From positions 106,263 through 170,262 of the forward strand of contig NZ_JAPJDL010000021.1 in assembly GCF_026242055.1 (NCBI RefSeq): a DNA stretch of 64,000 nucleotides. The letters run 5' to 3'. Every line of letters starts with the position of its first letter. Position 1 is the stretch's first letter. Source of the DNA: Lentzea sp. NEAU-D7. Lineage in GTDB: Bacteria > Actinomycetota > Actinomycetes > Mycobacteriales > Pseudonocardiaceae. Shown here piece by piece: positions 17,125 to 25,433 of this stretch. The position numbers and the translations under genes are program-made. The notes below the pieces were generated by a model. That model was not told the DNA's origin, ran no database searches, and saw only the letters and a list, made by a program, of their open reading frames with translations.

Positions 17125-18989
17125 GCCAACTCCTCGGCGGTGAGGTACTTCTCCAGCTCGCTGCGGTCGAACAGGTCCAGCAGGTCGTGCCGGATCGGGA
17201 TCTGCGGTTTCTCCGTCACCTCGGCCCCGTCGCCCTTGGCCTTGCACACCAGCAGCTTCCGGCGCCACTCCGCGTCCATCGAGGGGTGGTCGTCGCGGGT
17301 GTGGCCGCCGCGGGACTCGGTGCGCAGCAGTGCCGCCTTGGCCACGCACTCCGACACCAGCAGCATGTTGCGCAGGTCGAGGGCGAGGTGCCAGCCGGGG
17401 TTGAACTGCTGGTGGCCCTCGACGGTCAGCGCCTGCGCGCGTTCCTTGAGCTTCTCCAGCCGCTGCAGCGCCTCTTCCATCTCACCGGCTTTCCGGATGA
17501 TGCCGACGAGGTCGTTCATGGACTGCTGGAGCTCCATGTGCAGCGTGTACGGGTTCTCACCGCCTTCCTGCTGGAAGGGCTTGAGCGCCGTGGCCCGAGC
17601 CTCGGTGACGATGTCCTCCGACACGACGGGGCGTTCGGCCATCGCCCGCACGTACTCCGCGGCACCCGCGCCGGCCCTGCGCCCGAAGACGAGCAGGTCC
17701 GACAACGAGTTGCCGCCCAGCCGGTTCGAGCCGTGCATGCCGCCGGACACCTCGCCGGCCGCGTAGAGCCCCGGCACCGAGGAGGATCCCGTGTCGGGGT
17801 CGACCTCGACACCGCCCATCACGTAGTGGCAGGTCGGGCCGACCTCCATCGGCTGCGCGGTGATGTCCACGTCGGCCAGTTCCTTGAACTGGTGGTGCAT
17901 GGACGGCAGCCGGCGGCGGATCTCCTCGGCGGGCAGACGGGTCGACACGTCGAGGAAGACGCCACCGTGCGGTGAGCCGCGCCCGGCCTTGACCTCGGAG
18001 TTGATCGCGCGGGCGACCTCGTCACGCGGCAGCAGCTCCGGTGGGCGCCGGTTGCCGGCCTGGTCGGTGTACCAGCGGTCGGCCTCTTCCTCGTTGTCGG
18101 CGTACTTGTCCTTGAACACCTCGGGGATGTAGTCGAACATGAACCGCTTGCCGTCGGAGTTGCGGAGCACGCCACCGTCACCGCGGACGGACTCGGTGAC
18201 GAGGATGCCCTTGACCGACGGCGGCCAGACCATCCCGGTGGGGTGGAACTGGATGAACTCCATGTTGATCAGCGAGGCACCGGCGCGCATCGCGAGCGCG
18301 TGGCCGTCGCCGGTGTACTCCCAGGAGTTCGAGGTGACCTTGAACGACTTGCCGATGCCACCGGTCGCGAGGATCACCGCGGGCGCCTCGAACAGCACGA
18401 ACCGGCCGGACTCGCGCCAGTAGCCGAACGCTCCGGCGATCCTGTCGCCGTCCTTGACGAGCTCGGTGACGGTGAACTCCTGGAACACCCGCAGGCGCGC
18501 CTCGTAGTCGCCGAACTCCTTGAAGTCGTCCTGCTGCAACGACACGATCTTCTGCTGCAGCGTGCGGATCAGCTCGAGGCCGGTGCGGTCGCCGACGTGC
18601 GCGAGCCGCGGGTACTCGTGGCCGCCGAAGTTGCGCTGCGAGATCCGGCCGTCCTTGGTGCGGTCGAACAGCGCGCCGTAGGTCTCCAGCTCCCAGACCC
18701 GTTGCGGCGCCTCCTGCGCGTGCAGCTCGGCCATGCGCCAGTTGTTGAGGAACTTGCCACCGCGCATGGTGTCGCGGAAGTGGACCTGCCAGTTGTCGCT
18801 CTCGTTCGCGTTGCCCATGGCGGCGGCGATGCCGCCCTCGGCCATGACGGTGTGGGCCTTGCCGAACAACGACTTGCAGAGGACGGCGGTGCGCAGGCCG
18901 TGCTCACGGGCCTCGATCGCGGCCCGCAGACCGGCACCACCCGCGCCGATGACGAGAACGTCGAACGAATGCCTTTCCAGCTCGGGCAA
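17121..18989 (-). CDS. sdhA: succinate dehydrogenase flavoprotein subunit (Sdh1 type)
   Basis: About 622 residues. The FAD-binding N-terminus is V-I-G-A-G-G-A-G-L-R-A; the His that would bind FAD covalently lies in A-H-T-V-M-A-E-G-G; the substrate motif H-P-T-G is present, as is T-C-H-Y-V-M-G-G near residue 390. It oxidises succinate to fumarate. I prefer a TTG start at 18989, five bases after AAGGAG; a GTG at 18995 would be directly on the ribosome-binding site. It lies 3-10 bases after the membrane-subunit gene in one operon. Confidence 0.94.
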   Translation of the reverse strand: MPELERHSFDVLVIGAGGAGLRAAIEAREHGLRTAVLCKSLFGKAHTVMAEGGIAAAMGNANESDNWQVHFRDTMRGGKFLNNWRMAELHAQEAPQRVWELETYGALFDRTKDGRISQRNFGGHEYPRLAHVGDRTGLELIRTLQQKIVSLQQDDFKEFGDYEARLRVFQEFTVTELVKDGDRIAGAFGYWRESGRFVLFEAPAVILATGGIGKSFKVTSNSWEYTGDGHALAMRAGASLINMEFIQFHPTGMVWPPSVKGILVTESVRGDGGVLRNSDGKRFMFDYIPEVFKDKYADNEEEADRWYTDQAGNRRPPELLPRDEVARAINSEVKAGRGSPHGGVFLDVSTRLPAEEIRRRLPSMHHQFKELADVDITAQPMEVGPTCHYVMGGVEVDPDTGSSSVPGLYAAGEVSGGMHGSNRLGGNSLSDLLVFGRRAGAGAAEYVRAMAERPVVSEDIVTEARATALKPFQQEGGENPYTLHMELQQSMNDLVGIIRKAGEMEEALQRLEKLKERAQALTVEGHQQFNPGWHLALDLRNMLLVSECVAKAALLRTESRGGHTRDDHPSMDAEWRRKLLVCKAKGDGAEVTEKPQIPIRHDLLDLFDRSELEKYLTAEELA

Positions 18990-18998
18990 AACCACTCC

Positions 18999-19763
18999 TT
19001 AGTTGATGAAGCGGAGGTCGGAGATCGTTCCCGAGGCGACCAGCGCGACGTACAGGTCCGTGAGGCAGACGAAGATCAGCGAGGCCCACGCGAGTTGCAT
19101 GTGGCGGTTGTTCAGCTTCGAGATCTGCGTCCACGCCCAGTACCGGACCGGGTGCTTGGAGAAGTGCTTGAGCCGCCCGCCCGCGATGTGCCGGCACGAG
19201 TGGCACGACAGCGTGTACGCGGCGAGCAGGCCGACGTTGACCAGCAGGATGATGTTGCCCAGGCCGACGCCGGTGCCGAACGCGAGGAGCGCGTCGTAGA
19301 TGTTGATCAGCAGCAGGAGTGAGGCCGCGTAGAAGAAGTAGCGGTGCAGGTTCTGGGCGATCAGCGGGAACCTGGTCTCACCGGTGTACTTGCTGTGCGG
19401 CTCGGCCACCGCGCACGCGGGCGGCGACGCCCAGGCCGCGCGGTAGTAGGCCTTGCGGTAGTAGTAGCAGGTGATCCGGAAGCCCAGCAGGAACGGGATG
19501 ATCAGCAGCGGCGGCGTCAGGAACCCCGGCAGCGCCGGGAACCACTGACCGAAGTGCGAGGCCGCCGGGATGCACTCCTCCGTGAGGCACGGCGAGTACA
19601 TCGGTGTGAGGTAGTGGTACTGGTCGACCCAGTAGTAGTCCCCCTGGAACGTGCGGAACGCCGCGTAGATCGAGATGAGCAGCAGGCCGACGAATGTCGT
19701 CAGCGGCGGCAACCACCATCGGTCCGTGCGCAGAGTCCTGGCGGCGATCTCTGCCCTCGCCAT
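18999..19763 (-). CDS. Sdh1-type membrane anchor subunit
   Basis: A 254-residue integral membrane protein with about five or six helices. It matches the single membrane subunit of mycobacterial Sdh1 (Rv0249c) rather than a classical SdhC/SdhD pair. Noteworthy are a Cys/His group S-C-H-S-C-R-H-I-A near residue 195, C-Y-Y-Y-R-K near 100 and C-A-V-A-E-P-H near 118, alongside other conserved His residues. A membrane-embedded Rieske-type FeS cluster has been described for mycobacterial Sdh1; these residues are candidates for the same ligands, which I cannot verify. Probably donates electrons to menaquinone. Confidence 0.85.
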   Translation of the reverse strand: MARAEIAARTLRTDRWWLPPLTTFVGLLLISIYAAFRTFQGDYYWVDQYHYLTPMYSPCLTEECIPAASHFGQWFPALPGFLTPPLLIIPFLLGFRITCYYYRKAYYRAAWASPPACAVAEPHSKYTGETRFPLIAQNLHRYFFYAASLLLLINIYDALLAFGTGVGLGNIILLVNVGLLAAYTLSCHSCRHIAGGRLKHFSKHPVRYWAWTQISKLNNRHMQLAWASLIFVCLTDLYVALVASGTISDLRFIN

Positions 19764-19808
19764 TGCTCACCTTTCTGGGGGTCCACGTCGTTGTGGAGGA
19801 AACGCGTA

Positions 19809-19835
19809 ACGGCCCCCGCTGTCCGCGAGGGCCGT
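19809..19835 (-). terminator. hairpin between the Rv0250c-like gene and the sdh operon
   Basis: Stem of 7 plus 3 bp (19809-19815 with 19829-19835; 19817-19819 with 19825-19827), with one C/A mismatch and a 5-base loop, 15 bases after the stop of the upstream gene and 46 bases before the membrane-subunit ATG. It could be a partial terminator or processing site in a shared transcript. Confidence 0.45.
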
Positions 19836-19849
19836 GATTAGGGGCTTGG

Positions 19850-20140
19850 TCAGGTCCGGTGCCGGTACCCACCGAGTCCTTCGTCGTCCGCGTCCTTCCA
19901 GAGCGACTCGTCGTAAGGCGTGTCGGGCACGACCACGACCTCGCGTTCCACTTGAGGCGCTTCACGCTGCCTCGGGGTGCTCAGGTCGACGAGTTCGGTG
20001 GCGTCGATGTCCATGCGTTCCACGTCGTTGGCCAGGCGTTGCACGGCTGCCACGTCGCCGTACCTGGTGCGCAGGTTGCTGACGGCATGCCGCATCTGGC
20101 CGATGACCCGGCGCAGCTCGACGATCTCCGTGGAGTTCAT
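19850..20140 (-). CDS. conserved small acidic protein (Rv0250c-like)
   Basis: A 96-residue soluble protein with a heptad-like helical N-terminus (V-E-L-R-R-V-I-G-Q-M-R-H-A-V-S-N-L) and an acidic tail ending Y-R-H-R-T. Size and position immediately upstream of Sdh1 genes match Rv0250c of M. tuberculosis (97 residues, from memory). The ATG at 20140 is preceded by GGAGGTGTCCC, clearly the right start. The function is unknown; the conserved linkage suggests a role tied to Sdh1 expression or assembly. Confidence 0.85.
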   Translation of the reverse strand: MNSTEIVELRRVIGQMRHAVSNLRTRYGDVAAVQRLANDVERMDIDATELVDLSTPRQREAPQVEREVVVVPDTPYDESLWKDADDEGLGGYRHRT

Positions 20141-20367
20141 GGGACACCTCCGTTCCAAGGTCGTGCCCCGCACTCTGCCCAATCTCAAGCCATGTGACAA
20201 GCACCACACGCCAAGATTCAAAACTGGTCGACTCCCATCTACTGAATCGTTTTTGTGTCTGCGACCAGCCATGACTTACTGTGTGTGGCGTCACGCCCGT
20301 CTGTGGGACGCCACCGTTGTCGTCTCGTAAGGGCCCCACCACGGCCCGTGATGACCCGGAGACCCCC

Positions 20368-22224
20368 ATGACCGAACTGCATCCTGTTCTGACAGAGGTG
20401 ACACGCCGGATCGCCGCCCGGAGCGCCGATTCACGCCGTGCCTACCTCGAGCGCGTGGCCGCCGCCGCGCAGGACGGAACGTCCCGGTCCGGCTTCGCCT
20501 GCAGCAACCTCGCGCACGGCTTCGCCGGAATCACCGGTGGCGACAAGGCCGCGCTGCGCGCGCTGCGCAAGTCCAACGTCGCGATCGTGTCGTCCTACAA
20601 CGACATGTTGTCGGCCCACCAGCCGTTCCAGGAGTACCCGGCCTGGATCAAGGACTCGGTCCGCACGGCGGGCGGTGTGTCCCAGTTCGCGGGCGGCGTG
20701 CCCGCGATGTGCGACGGCATCACGCAGGGCCGCGAGGGCATGGAGCTGTCGCTGTTCAGCCGCGACGTCATCGCGATGTCGACCGGTGTGGCCCTGTCGC
20801 ACGAGATGTTCGACGCCGCGGTGCTGCTCGGCGTGTGCGACAAGATCGTGCCGGGCCTGCTGATCGGCGCGCTGTCGTTCGGGCACCTGCCGTCGATCCT
20901 GGTGCCCGCGGGCCCCATGTCGTCAGGCCTGTCGAACAAGGAGAAGGCCCGCGTCCGGCAGCTGTACGCGGAGGGCAAGGCCTCCCGCGAGGACCTGCTG
21001 GAGGCCGAGGCCGCCTCGTACCACTCCCCCGGCACCTGCACGTTCTACGGCACCGCGAACTCGAACCAGATGGTCGTCGAGGTCATGGGCCTGCACCTGC
21101 CCGGCGCCTCGTTCGTGCCGCCCGGCACGACGCTCCGCCGCGCCCTGACCGAGCACGCGGGCCGCCGCGCCGTCGAGATGGCCAAGGGCGAGGGCTACAC
21201 CCCGATCGCGCACGTCGTCGACGAGAAGTCCGTGGTCAACGGCGTCGTCGCCCTGCTGGCGACCGGCGGCTCGACGAACCACACGATGCACCTGGTCGCC
21301 ATCGCCGCCGCCGCGGGCATCGAGCTGAGCTGGGACGACTTCTCCGACCTGTCCTCGATCGTGCCGCTGATCGCACGGGTCTACCCGAACGGCGGCGCCG
21401 ACATCAACCACTTCCAGGCGGCGGGCGGCGTCCAGTTCGTCGTCGGCACCCTCCTGGACTCCGGCCTCCTGCACGCCGACGTCACCACGGTGGCCGGGTT
21501 CGGCCTAGACCGCTACCGCCAGGAACCGATGCTGGCCGACGGCGAGCTGATCTGGGTCGACGGCCCCGGCCACTCCCTGGACCTCGAGGTCCTGCGTCCG
21601 GCCTCCGACCCGTTCGCCGCGGACGGCGGCCTGCGCATGCTCGCCGGCAACCTGGGCCGCGCCGTCATCAAGGTCTCGGCCGTGGCGACGGAGAACCACG
21701 TCGTCGAGGCCCCGGCCCGCGTGTTCACCACGCAGGAGGCGTTCCAGGAGGCCTTCCAGGCGGGCGAGCTGGACCGCGACGTCGTCGTGGTGGTCCGCCA
21801 GCAGGGCCCCCAGGCCAACGGCATGCCCGAACTCCACAAGCTCACCCCGCCGCTCGGCGTCCTGATGGACCGCGGTCACAAGGTCGCCCTCGTGACCGAC
21901 GGCCGCATGTCCGGCGCCTCGGGCAAGATCCCGGCCGCCATCCAGCTGACCCCGGAGGCCGCGGTCGGCGGCCCGCTCGGCCGGGTCCGCGACGGCGACG
22001 TCGTGCGCCTGGACGCCACCGCCGGAACCTTGGAGGTCCAGGTGCCCGCGGAGGAGCTGGCGGCACGCCCGCTGGTGGACTTCCCGCCGACCAGCCGCGA
22101 GTGGATGGGCACGGGCCGGGAGCTCTTCGCCGCGCTGCGCCGTAGCGTCGGACCGGCCGACCGCGGTGCGACGGTGTTCGGCCCGATCACGGCCGACCAC
22201 TTCGCCCCGGTGACCCACCACTAG
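20368..22224 (+). CDS. edd: 6-phosphogluconate dehydratase
   Basis: A 618-residue IlvD/Edd-family dehydratase that converts 6-phosphogluconate to KDPG in the Entner-Doudoroff pathway. FeS-ligand Cys segments are P-A-M-C-D-G-I-T-Q-G, V-C-D-K-I and G-T-C-T-F-Y-G-T-A-N-S-N-Q, as in Edd rather than dihydroxy-acid dehydratase. S-Y-N-D-M-L-S-A-H-Q-P is also Edd-typical. The ATG at 20368 follows GGAG. The partner aldolase gene eda lies 384 bases downstream in the same direction. Confidence 0.93.
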   Translation: MTELHPVLTEVTRRIAARSADSRRAYLERVAAAAQDGTSRSGFACSNLAHGFAGITGGDKAALRALRKSNVAIVSSYNDMLSAHQPFQEYPAWIKDSVRTAGGVSQFAGGVPAMCDGITQGREGMELSLFSRDVIAMSTGVALSHEMFDAAVLLGVCDKIVPGLLIGALSFGHLPSILVPAGPMSSGLSNKEKARVRQLYAEGKASREDLLEAEAASYHSPGTCTFYGTANSNQMVVEVMGLHLPGASFVPPGTTLRRALTEHAGRRAVEMAKGEGYTPIAHVVDEKSVVNGVVALLATGGSTNHTMHLVAIAAAAGIELSWDDFSDLSSIVPLIARVYPNGGADINHFQAAGGVQFVVGTLLDSGLLHADVTTVAGFGLDRYRQEPMLADGELIWVDGPGHSLDLEVLRPASDPFAADGGLRMLAGNLGRAVIKVSAVATENHVVEAPARVFTTQEAFQEAFQAGELDRDVVVVVRQQGPQANGMPELHKLTPPLGVLMDRGHKVALVTDGRMSGASGKIPAAIQLTPEAAVGGPLGRVRDGDVVRLDATAGTLEVQVPAEELAARPLVDFPPTSREWMGTGRELFAALRRSVGPADRGATVFGPITADHFAPVTHH

Positions 22225-22278
22225 CCGTCCCGCTTCAGCACCACCCAATATATTGGCCCCAGTACCACAGCTGACCTG

Positions 22279-22333
22279 CGCCTTAGCAATGGTTCTTTTG
22301 ACTTCGTCGTCAAATGACCCATTGCAAAGGGCG
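22279..22333. repeat. hairpin repeat, copy A
   Basis: Imperfect long inverted repeat: left arm 22279-22302, loop of about 6 bases, right arm 22309-22333. The core is GCAATGG...TTTTGAC on the left and GTCAAATGA.CCATTGC on the right. It closely resembles copy C (31871) and shares the GCAATG/TTTG core with copies B and D. It lies 55 bases after the edd stop, so it may end that transcript. Confidence 0.85.
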
Positions 22334-22426
22334 CGGTGAGGCCCAACCAGCCCAGCCCGTGAACACGCCCGCAGACCGCTCCAACCTTCACCACACAGCC
22401 ACCCTCGCGACCGCTCTGTCACCAGT

Positions 22427-22483
22427 CCGGATGCCATTGCAACGAGTCGTTTGCGGTCGTCCGCAAACGTTTTTTGCATCCGG
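22427..22483. repeat. hairpin repeat, copy B
   Basis: Outer 8-bp stem (CCGGATGC with GCATCCGG) and inner 9-bp stem CGTTTGCGG with CCGCAAACG around a TCGT loop, the inner stem followed by six T residues. For rightward transcription this is a textbook intrinsic terminator, rare in form for a GC-rich genome. It shares a 24-base right arm, identical base for base, with copy D at 48658-48681. Confidence 0.85.
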
Positions 22484-22608
22484 GTGAGGGGCTGCAGGCA
22501 CGCACCGGCAGAGTGCGAAGGCGGGCGGTAACGCAGGCTGACACGCGATATCGATCTTGGTTCCAGACCCGGCCTCAGTTTCGGCCCAGTTCGGCAAGGA
22601 GAGCAGCA

Positions 22609-23256
22609 GTGACCAACGGTGACAATCTTCGGGTGACGACCGGCGCGGACCTCCTCGTCCTGTCGCCCGTCATCCCCGTCGTCGTGGTCGACGACGCCGA
22701 CCACGCGGTGCCGCTCGCCAGGGCACTGCTGCGCGGTGGCGTTCGCGTCATCGAGCTCACGCTGCGCACCCCCGCCGCGCTGGCCGCGATCGAGAACGTC
22801 GCTCGCGAGGTCCCGGAGATCGTGATCGGCGCGGGCACCGTCACGGCACCGGAGCACGCGGAGCAGGCGGCGAAGGCCGGGGCGGCGTTCCTCGTCACTC
22901 CCGGCACGACCGACCGGGTGCTCGACGCCGCCGACGCGACCGGGCTGCCGTACCTGCCGGGCGCGGCGACGGTGTCCGAGGTGCTGCGGCTGGCCGAGCG
23001 CGGGCTGACCGCACTGAAGTTCTTCCCGGCCGAGGCCGCGGGCGGGGTCGACTACCTGAAGTCCATCGGCGGTCCGGTCCCGCACGTGCGCTTCTGCCCG
23101 ACCGGCGGCATCACCCCGCAGACCGCGCCGAACTACCTCGCGCTCGCGAACGTCGGCTGCGTCGGCGGTTCGTGGCTGGCCCCCAAGGACGCTCTCGCGC
23201 AGGGCGACTGGGACCGCGTCGAGACCCTTGCCCGCGAGGCCTCGCAGCTCGGGTAA
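22609..23256 (+). CDS. eda: KDPG aldolase
   Basis: A 215-residue 2-dehydro-3-deoxyphosphogluconate aldolase, splitting KDPG into pyruvate and glyceraldehyde 3-phosphate. The E-L-T-L-R-T segment, the G-A-G-T-V loop, the Schiff-base Lys in A-L-K-F-F-P-A-E-A and the phosphate loop P-T-G-G-I are all present. GTG start at 22609 with AAGGAG; the longer open frame from 22474 crosses repeat B. Together with edd it gives a complete Entner-Doudoroff branch. Confidence 0.93.
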   Translation: MTNGDNLRVTTGADLLVLSPVIPVVVVDDADHAVPLARALLRGGVRVIELTLRTPAALAAIENVAREVPEIVIGAGTVTAPEHAEQAAKAGAAFLVTPGTTDRVLDAADATGLPYLPGAATVSEVLRLAERGLTALKFFPAEAAGGVDYLKSIGGPVPHVRFCPTGGITPQTAPNYLALANVGCVGGSWLAPKDALAQGDWDRVETLAREASQLG

Positions 23257-23291
23257 CCCAGCTCACGAACCGGAAGTTCGGCTCACATCAC

Positions 23292-23348
23292 GAGACCGGC
23301 GTCCCACCGCGTTGGAATCTTCACCCAACCGGAGGTGACGCCGGTCTC
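23292..23348 (+). terminator. hairpin after eda
   Basis: A perfect 12-bp outer stem (23292-23303 with 23337-23348) with further internal pairing (for example GTTGG with CCAAC), 35 bases after the eda stop and 120 bases before the next gene. Likely the eda terminator. Confidence 0.75.
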
Positions 23349-23468
23349 CAATTAACAGGGGTTTGAGGAAAAGCGCGCGGAACTGCCGCCAATTGAGATT
23401 CCAGCCGGAACAGCCTCGACCTCCGTGGTGCCACACTCGCTCCTTGCAATGGCACGAGAGGAGCAGAT

Positions 23469-25433
23469 GTGGCTGTCCAGGAAACCGATGTGGCGGGGCT
23501 GGCCGGGGAACAGCTGACCATGTCGGCATTCACCCAGCTGTCCGGCAGCCTGGGCGGTTATTCATTCGTCAAGGTGGTGGTCGACCGGCACAACGAGACC
23601 ATTCACTTCCTCAACAACGCACGTCACGAGTTCCACGCGCTCTACATCGGCACCGAGATCCTGGGCATCGCCGAAAGCGAGGTGCGGGCGCGGATCGACG
23701 AGTTCAACCAGAGCTTCTACCACGCCTCTGACCGGCGGTTCTTCCTCGGCATCCTGTCGCTGCACAAGCGCGAGGGCAGGCTGATGTTCTCACTGGAGAC
23801 CGTCGAGGTCGACACCATGCCGGCGGACATGATCGAGTCCTTCTACGCCGAGGTGCGCAAGAACGTCGATGCCGCGGCACCGTTGTTCTTCAAGCCCGCG
23901 AACCACCTCCAGGAACAGGCGGTGGTGGAGATTCCGGCGGAAAGATTGCCGCGGATTCTGGCGCACGAATTGTTCTCCAGTGCCGAGTTCGTGGCGCTGA
24001 ACCCCGGCGTCACGAAGGGCCGTTTACGCGCGCTCCGCAGCGAGCAGGAGTATCGGGAGAACACGCTGGAGTGGTTCGACATCGTGGTGATGCACCGCGT
24101 TCCGGACGACATTCCGCGGCTCGCCGGCATCATCAACGCCGACCACACCACTCCGCTGTCGCACACGAACGTCCTCGCGACCGGCTGGTCCATCCCGAAC
24201 GCCATCCAGATCGGCGCGTTCGACCTGATCGATCGGGAAGCCCTCGACGGCAAGTGGGTCGAGTACGAGGTGTCGCCGCAGAGCGCCGGGGTCGGGCTGC
24301 GGATGATCGACGAACCGCAGGACGCCGGCCGGCGTCCGGCCTGGTACGCGCAGCGCGTCACGCTCGACGAGCCCGAGCACACCTACAACCCGATCCTCCC
24401 CCTCGGCCGGATCCGCTACAACGACAGCCATCGCTACGGCACGAAGGCCGCGAACCTCGGCGAACTGCACCACGTGCTGGCCGCCGAGTCGCCGCGCCGC
24501 CTCCTCGGGTTCTTCTCGGTGCCACGTCCGCCGCGCGACAACCTCCTGCCGTACCTCGCGAAACTGCTCGGCAGCGACTCCGGCGACCTGCTCGGCGACG
24601 CCCAGAGGTTGCTCGCGGAACGGGTGCGGGTGCCGCGTGGGGTCGCCCTGCCGTTCTCGATGCACCAGGGCTTCCTGGAGTCTTCACCGAAGATCCAGCA
24701 GGTCATCGGCAAGCTGAAGATGGCACTGGAGCTCAACGCCCGCGAGATCGAGCCGTTGTGCGTCGAGCTGCAGCAGCTGATCCGCAGGACCCGCGTACCC
24801 GACTACCTGCTGTCCGAGCTGGACACCGCGCTGGTGGAGAACCTCGCGGGCGTGCGGACCTTCGTGGTGCGCAGCTCGTCGAACGCCGAAGACCTCGCCG
24901 GGTTCTCCGCCGCGGGCATCTACGAGTCGTACAACCACGTCACCAGCGCGGAGAAGATCGTGGAGTCGGTCAAGGAGGTGTGGGCGTCCCTCGTGTCCGC
25001 CCGCAGCGTGCGGCTTCGGCAGCAGGCCGGTATCTCGCTGGACGACTGCTTCATGGGCGTCGTGGTGCAGGAGCAGGTCAGGGCGGACTTCGGCGGCGTC
25101 ATGGTCACCACGAACCCGATGAACCGCAACGACTTCCGCAACGTCTACGTCAACGTCTCGCCGAACGTCACCGACGTCGTCGAAGGCTCGAAGCAACCGA
25201 TGCAGTACCTGTACTCCACTGTGGAGGGTGGCGGTCGCACGGTCTCCCTCGGTGACGCGGAGGAAGACCTGGGCGTCGCCGCCCACGCGCAGCTGCAACG
25301 CCTCGCGATCGTCGGCAGGCTGCTGCAGTCGCACTTCTCGCCGGACTACACGTTCGACTCGCCGGTCGACATCGAGTGGCTCGCCACCGACGACCTCCTG
25401 TACGTCCTGCAGCTGCGGCCGTACTCGATCTGA
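23469..25433 (+). CDS. PEP-synthase/glucan-dikinase-like phosphotransferase, unknown substrate
   Basis: A 654-residue protein with three regions. Residues 1-160 are an uncharacterised domain. Residues about 165-290 look like a swivelling phosphohistidine domain, with a candidate His232 in T-P-L-S-H-T-N-V-L-A. Residues about 310-654 are a PPDK-type ATP-grasp, with T-F-V-V-R-S-S-S-N-A-E-D-L (around Arg468), D-I-E-W near 635 and the terminal V-L-Q-L-R-P. In PEP synthase, PPDK and rifampicin phosphotransferase the ATP domain comes first; here the His domain precedes it, as in plant glucan water dikinase. I infer a dikinase that transfers the beta-phosphate of ATP to an unknown acceptor. GTG start follows GGAG. 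It is coupled to the MFS gene by TGATG. Confidence 0.75.
   Translation: MAVQETDVAGLAGEQLTMSAFTQLSGSLGGYSFVKVVVDRHNETIHFLNNARHEFHALYIGTEILGIAESEVRARIDEFNQSFYHASDRRFFLGILSLHKREGRLMFSLETVEVDTMPADMIESFYAEVRKNVDAAAPLFFKPANHLQEQAVVEIPAERLPRILAHELFSSAEFVALNPGVTKGRLRALRSEQEYRENTLEWFDIVVMHRVPDDIPRLAGIINADHTTPLSHTNVLATGWSIPNAIQIGAFDLIDREALDGKWVEYEVSPQSAGVGLRMIDEPQDAGRRPAWYAQRVTLDEPEHTYNPILPLGRIRYNDSHRYGTKAANLGELHHVLAAESPRRLLGFFSVPRPPRDNLLPYLAKLLGSDSGDLLGDAQRLLAERVRVPRGVALPFSMHQGFLESSPKIQQVIGKLKMALELNAREIEPLCVELQQLIRRTRVPDYLLSELDTALVENLAGVRTFVVRSSSNAEDLAGFSAAGIYESYNHVTSAEKIVESVKEVWASLVSARSVRLRQQAGISLDDCFMGVVVQEQVRADFGGVMVTTNPMNRNDFRNVYVNVSPNVTDVVEGSKQPMQYLYSTVEGGGRTVSLGDAEEDLGVAAHAQLQRLAIVGRLLQSHFSPDYTFDSPVDIEWLATDDLLYVLQLRPYSI

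Larger units (their letters stand above)
22225..22608. other. 384-base edd-eda intergenic region
   Basis: No gene is seen. It holds the 12-bp palindrome CCAATATATTGG at 22245-22256, two related hairpin repeats (22279-22333 and 22427-22483) and the eda leader with AAGGAG just before the GTG at 22609. An open reverse frame across it is a shadow, with no family match and no ribosome-binding site. Confidence 0.7.

Noticed and set aside
21505..23085. Long reverse open frame of 526 codons across edd, the intergenic repeats and eda
   Set aside because: It is Arg/His/Gly-rich like antisense translation of GC-rich genes, has no family features and overlaps two well-supported genes on the other strand.
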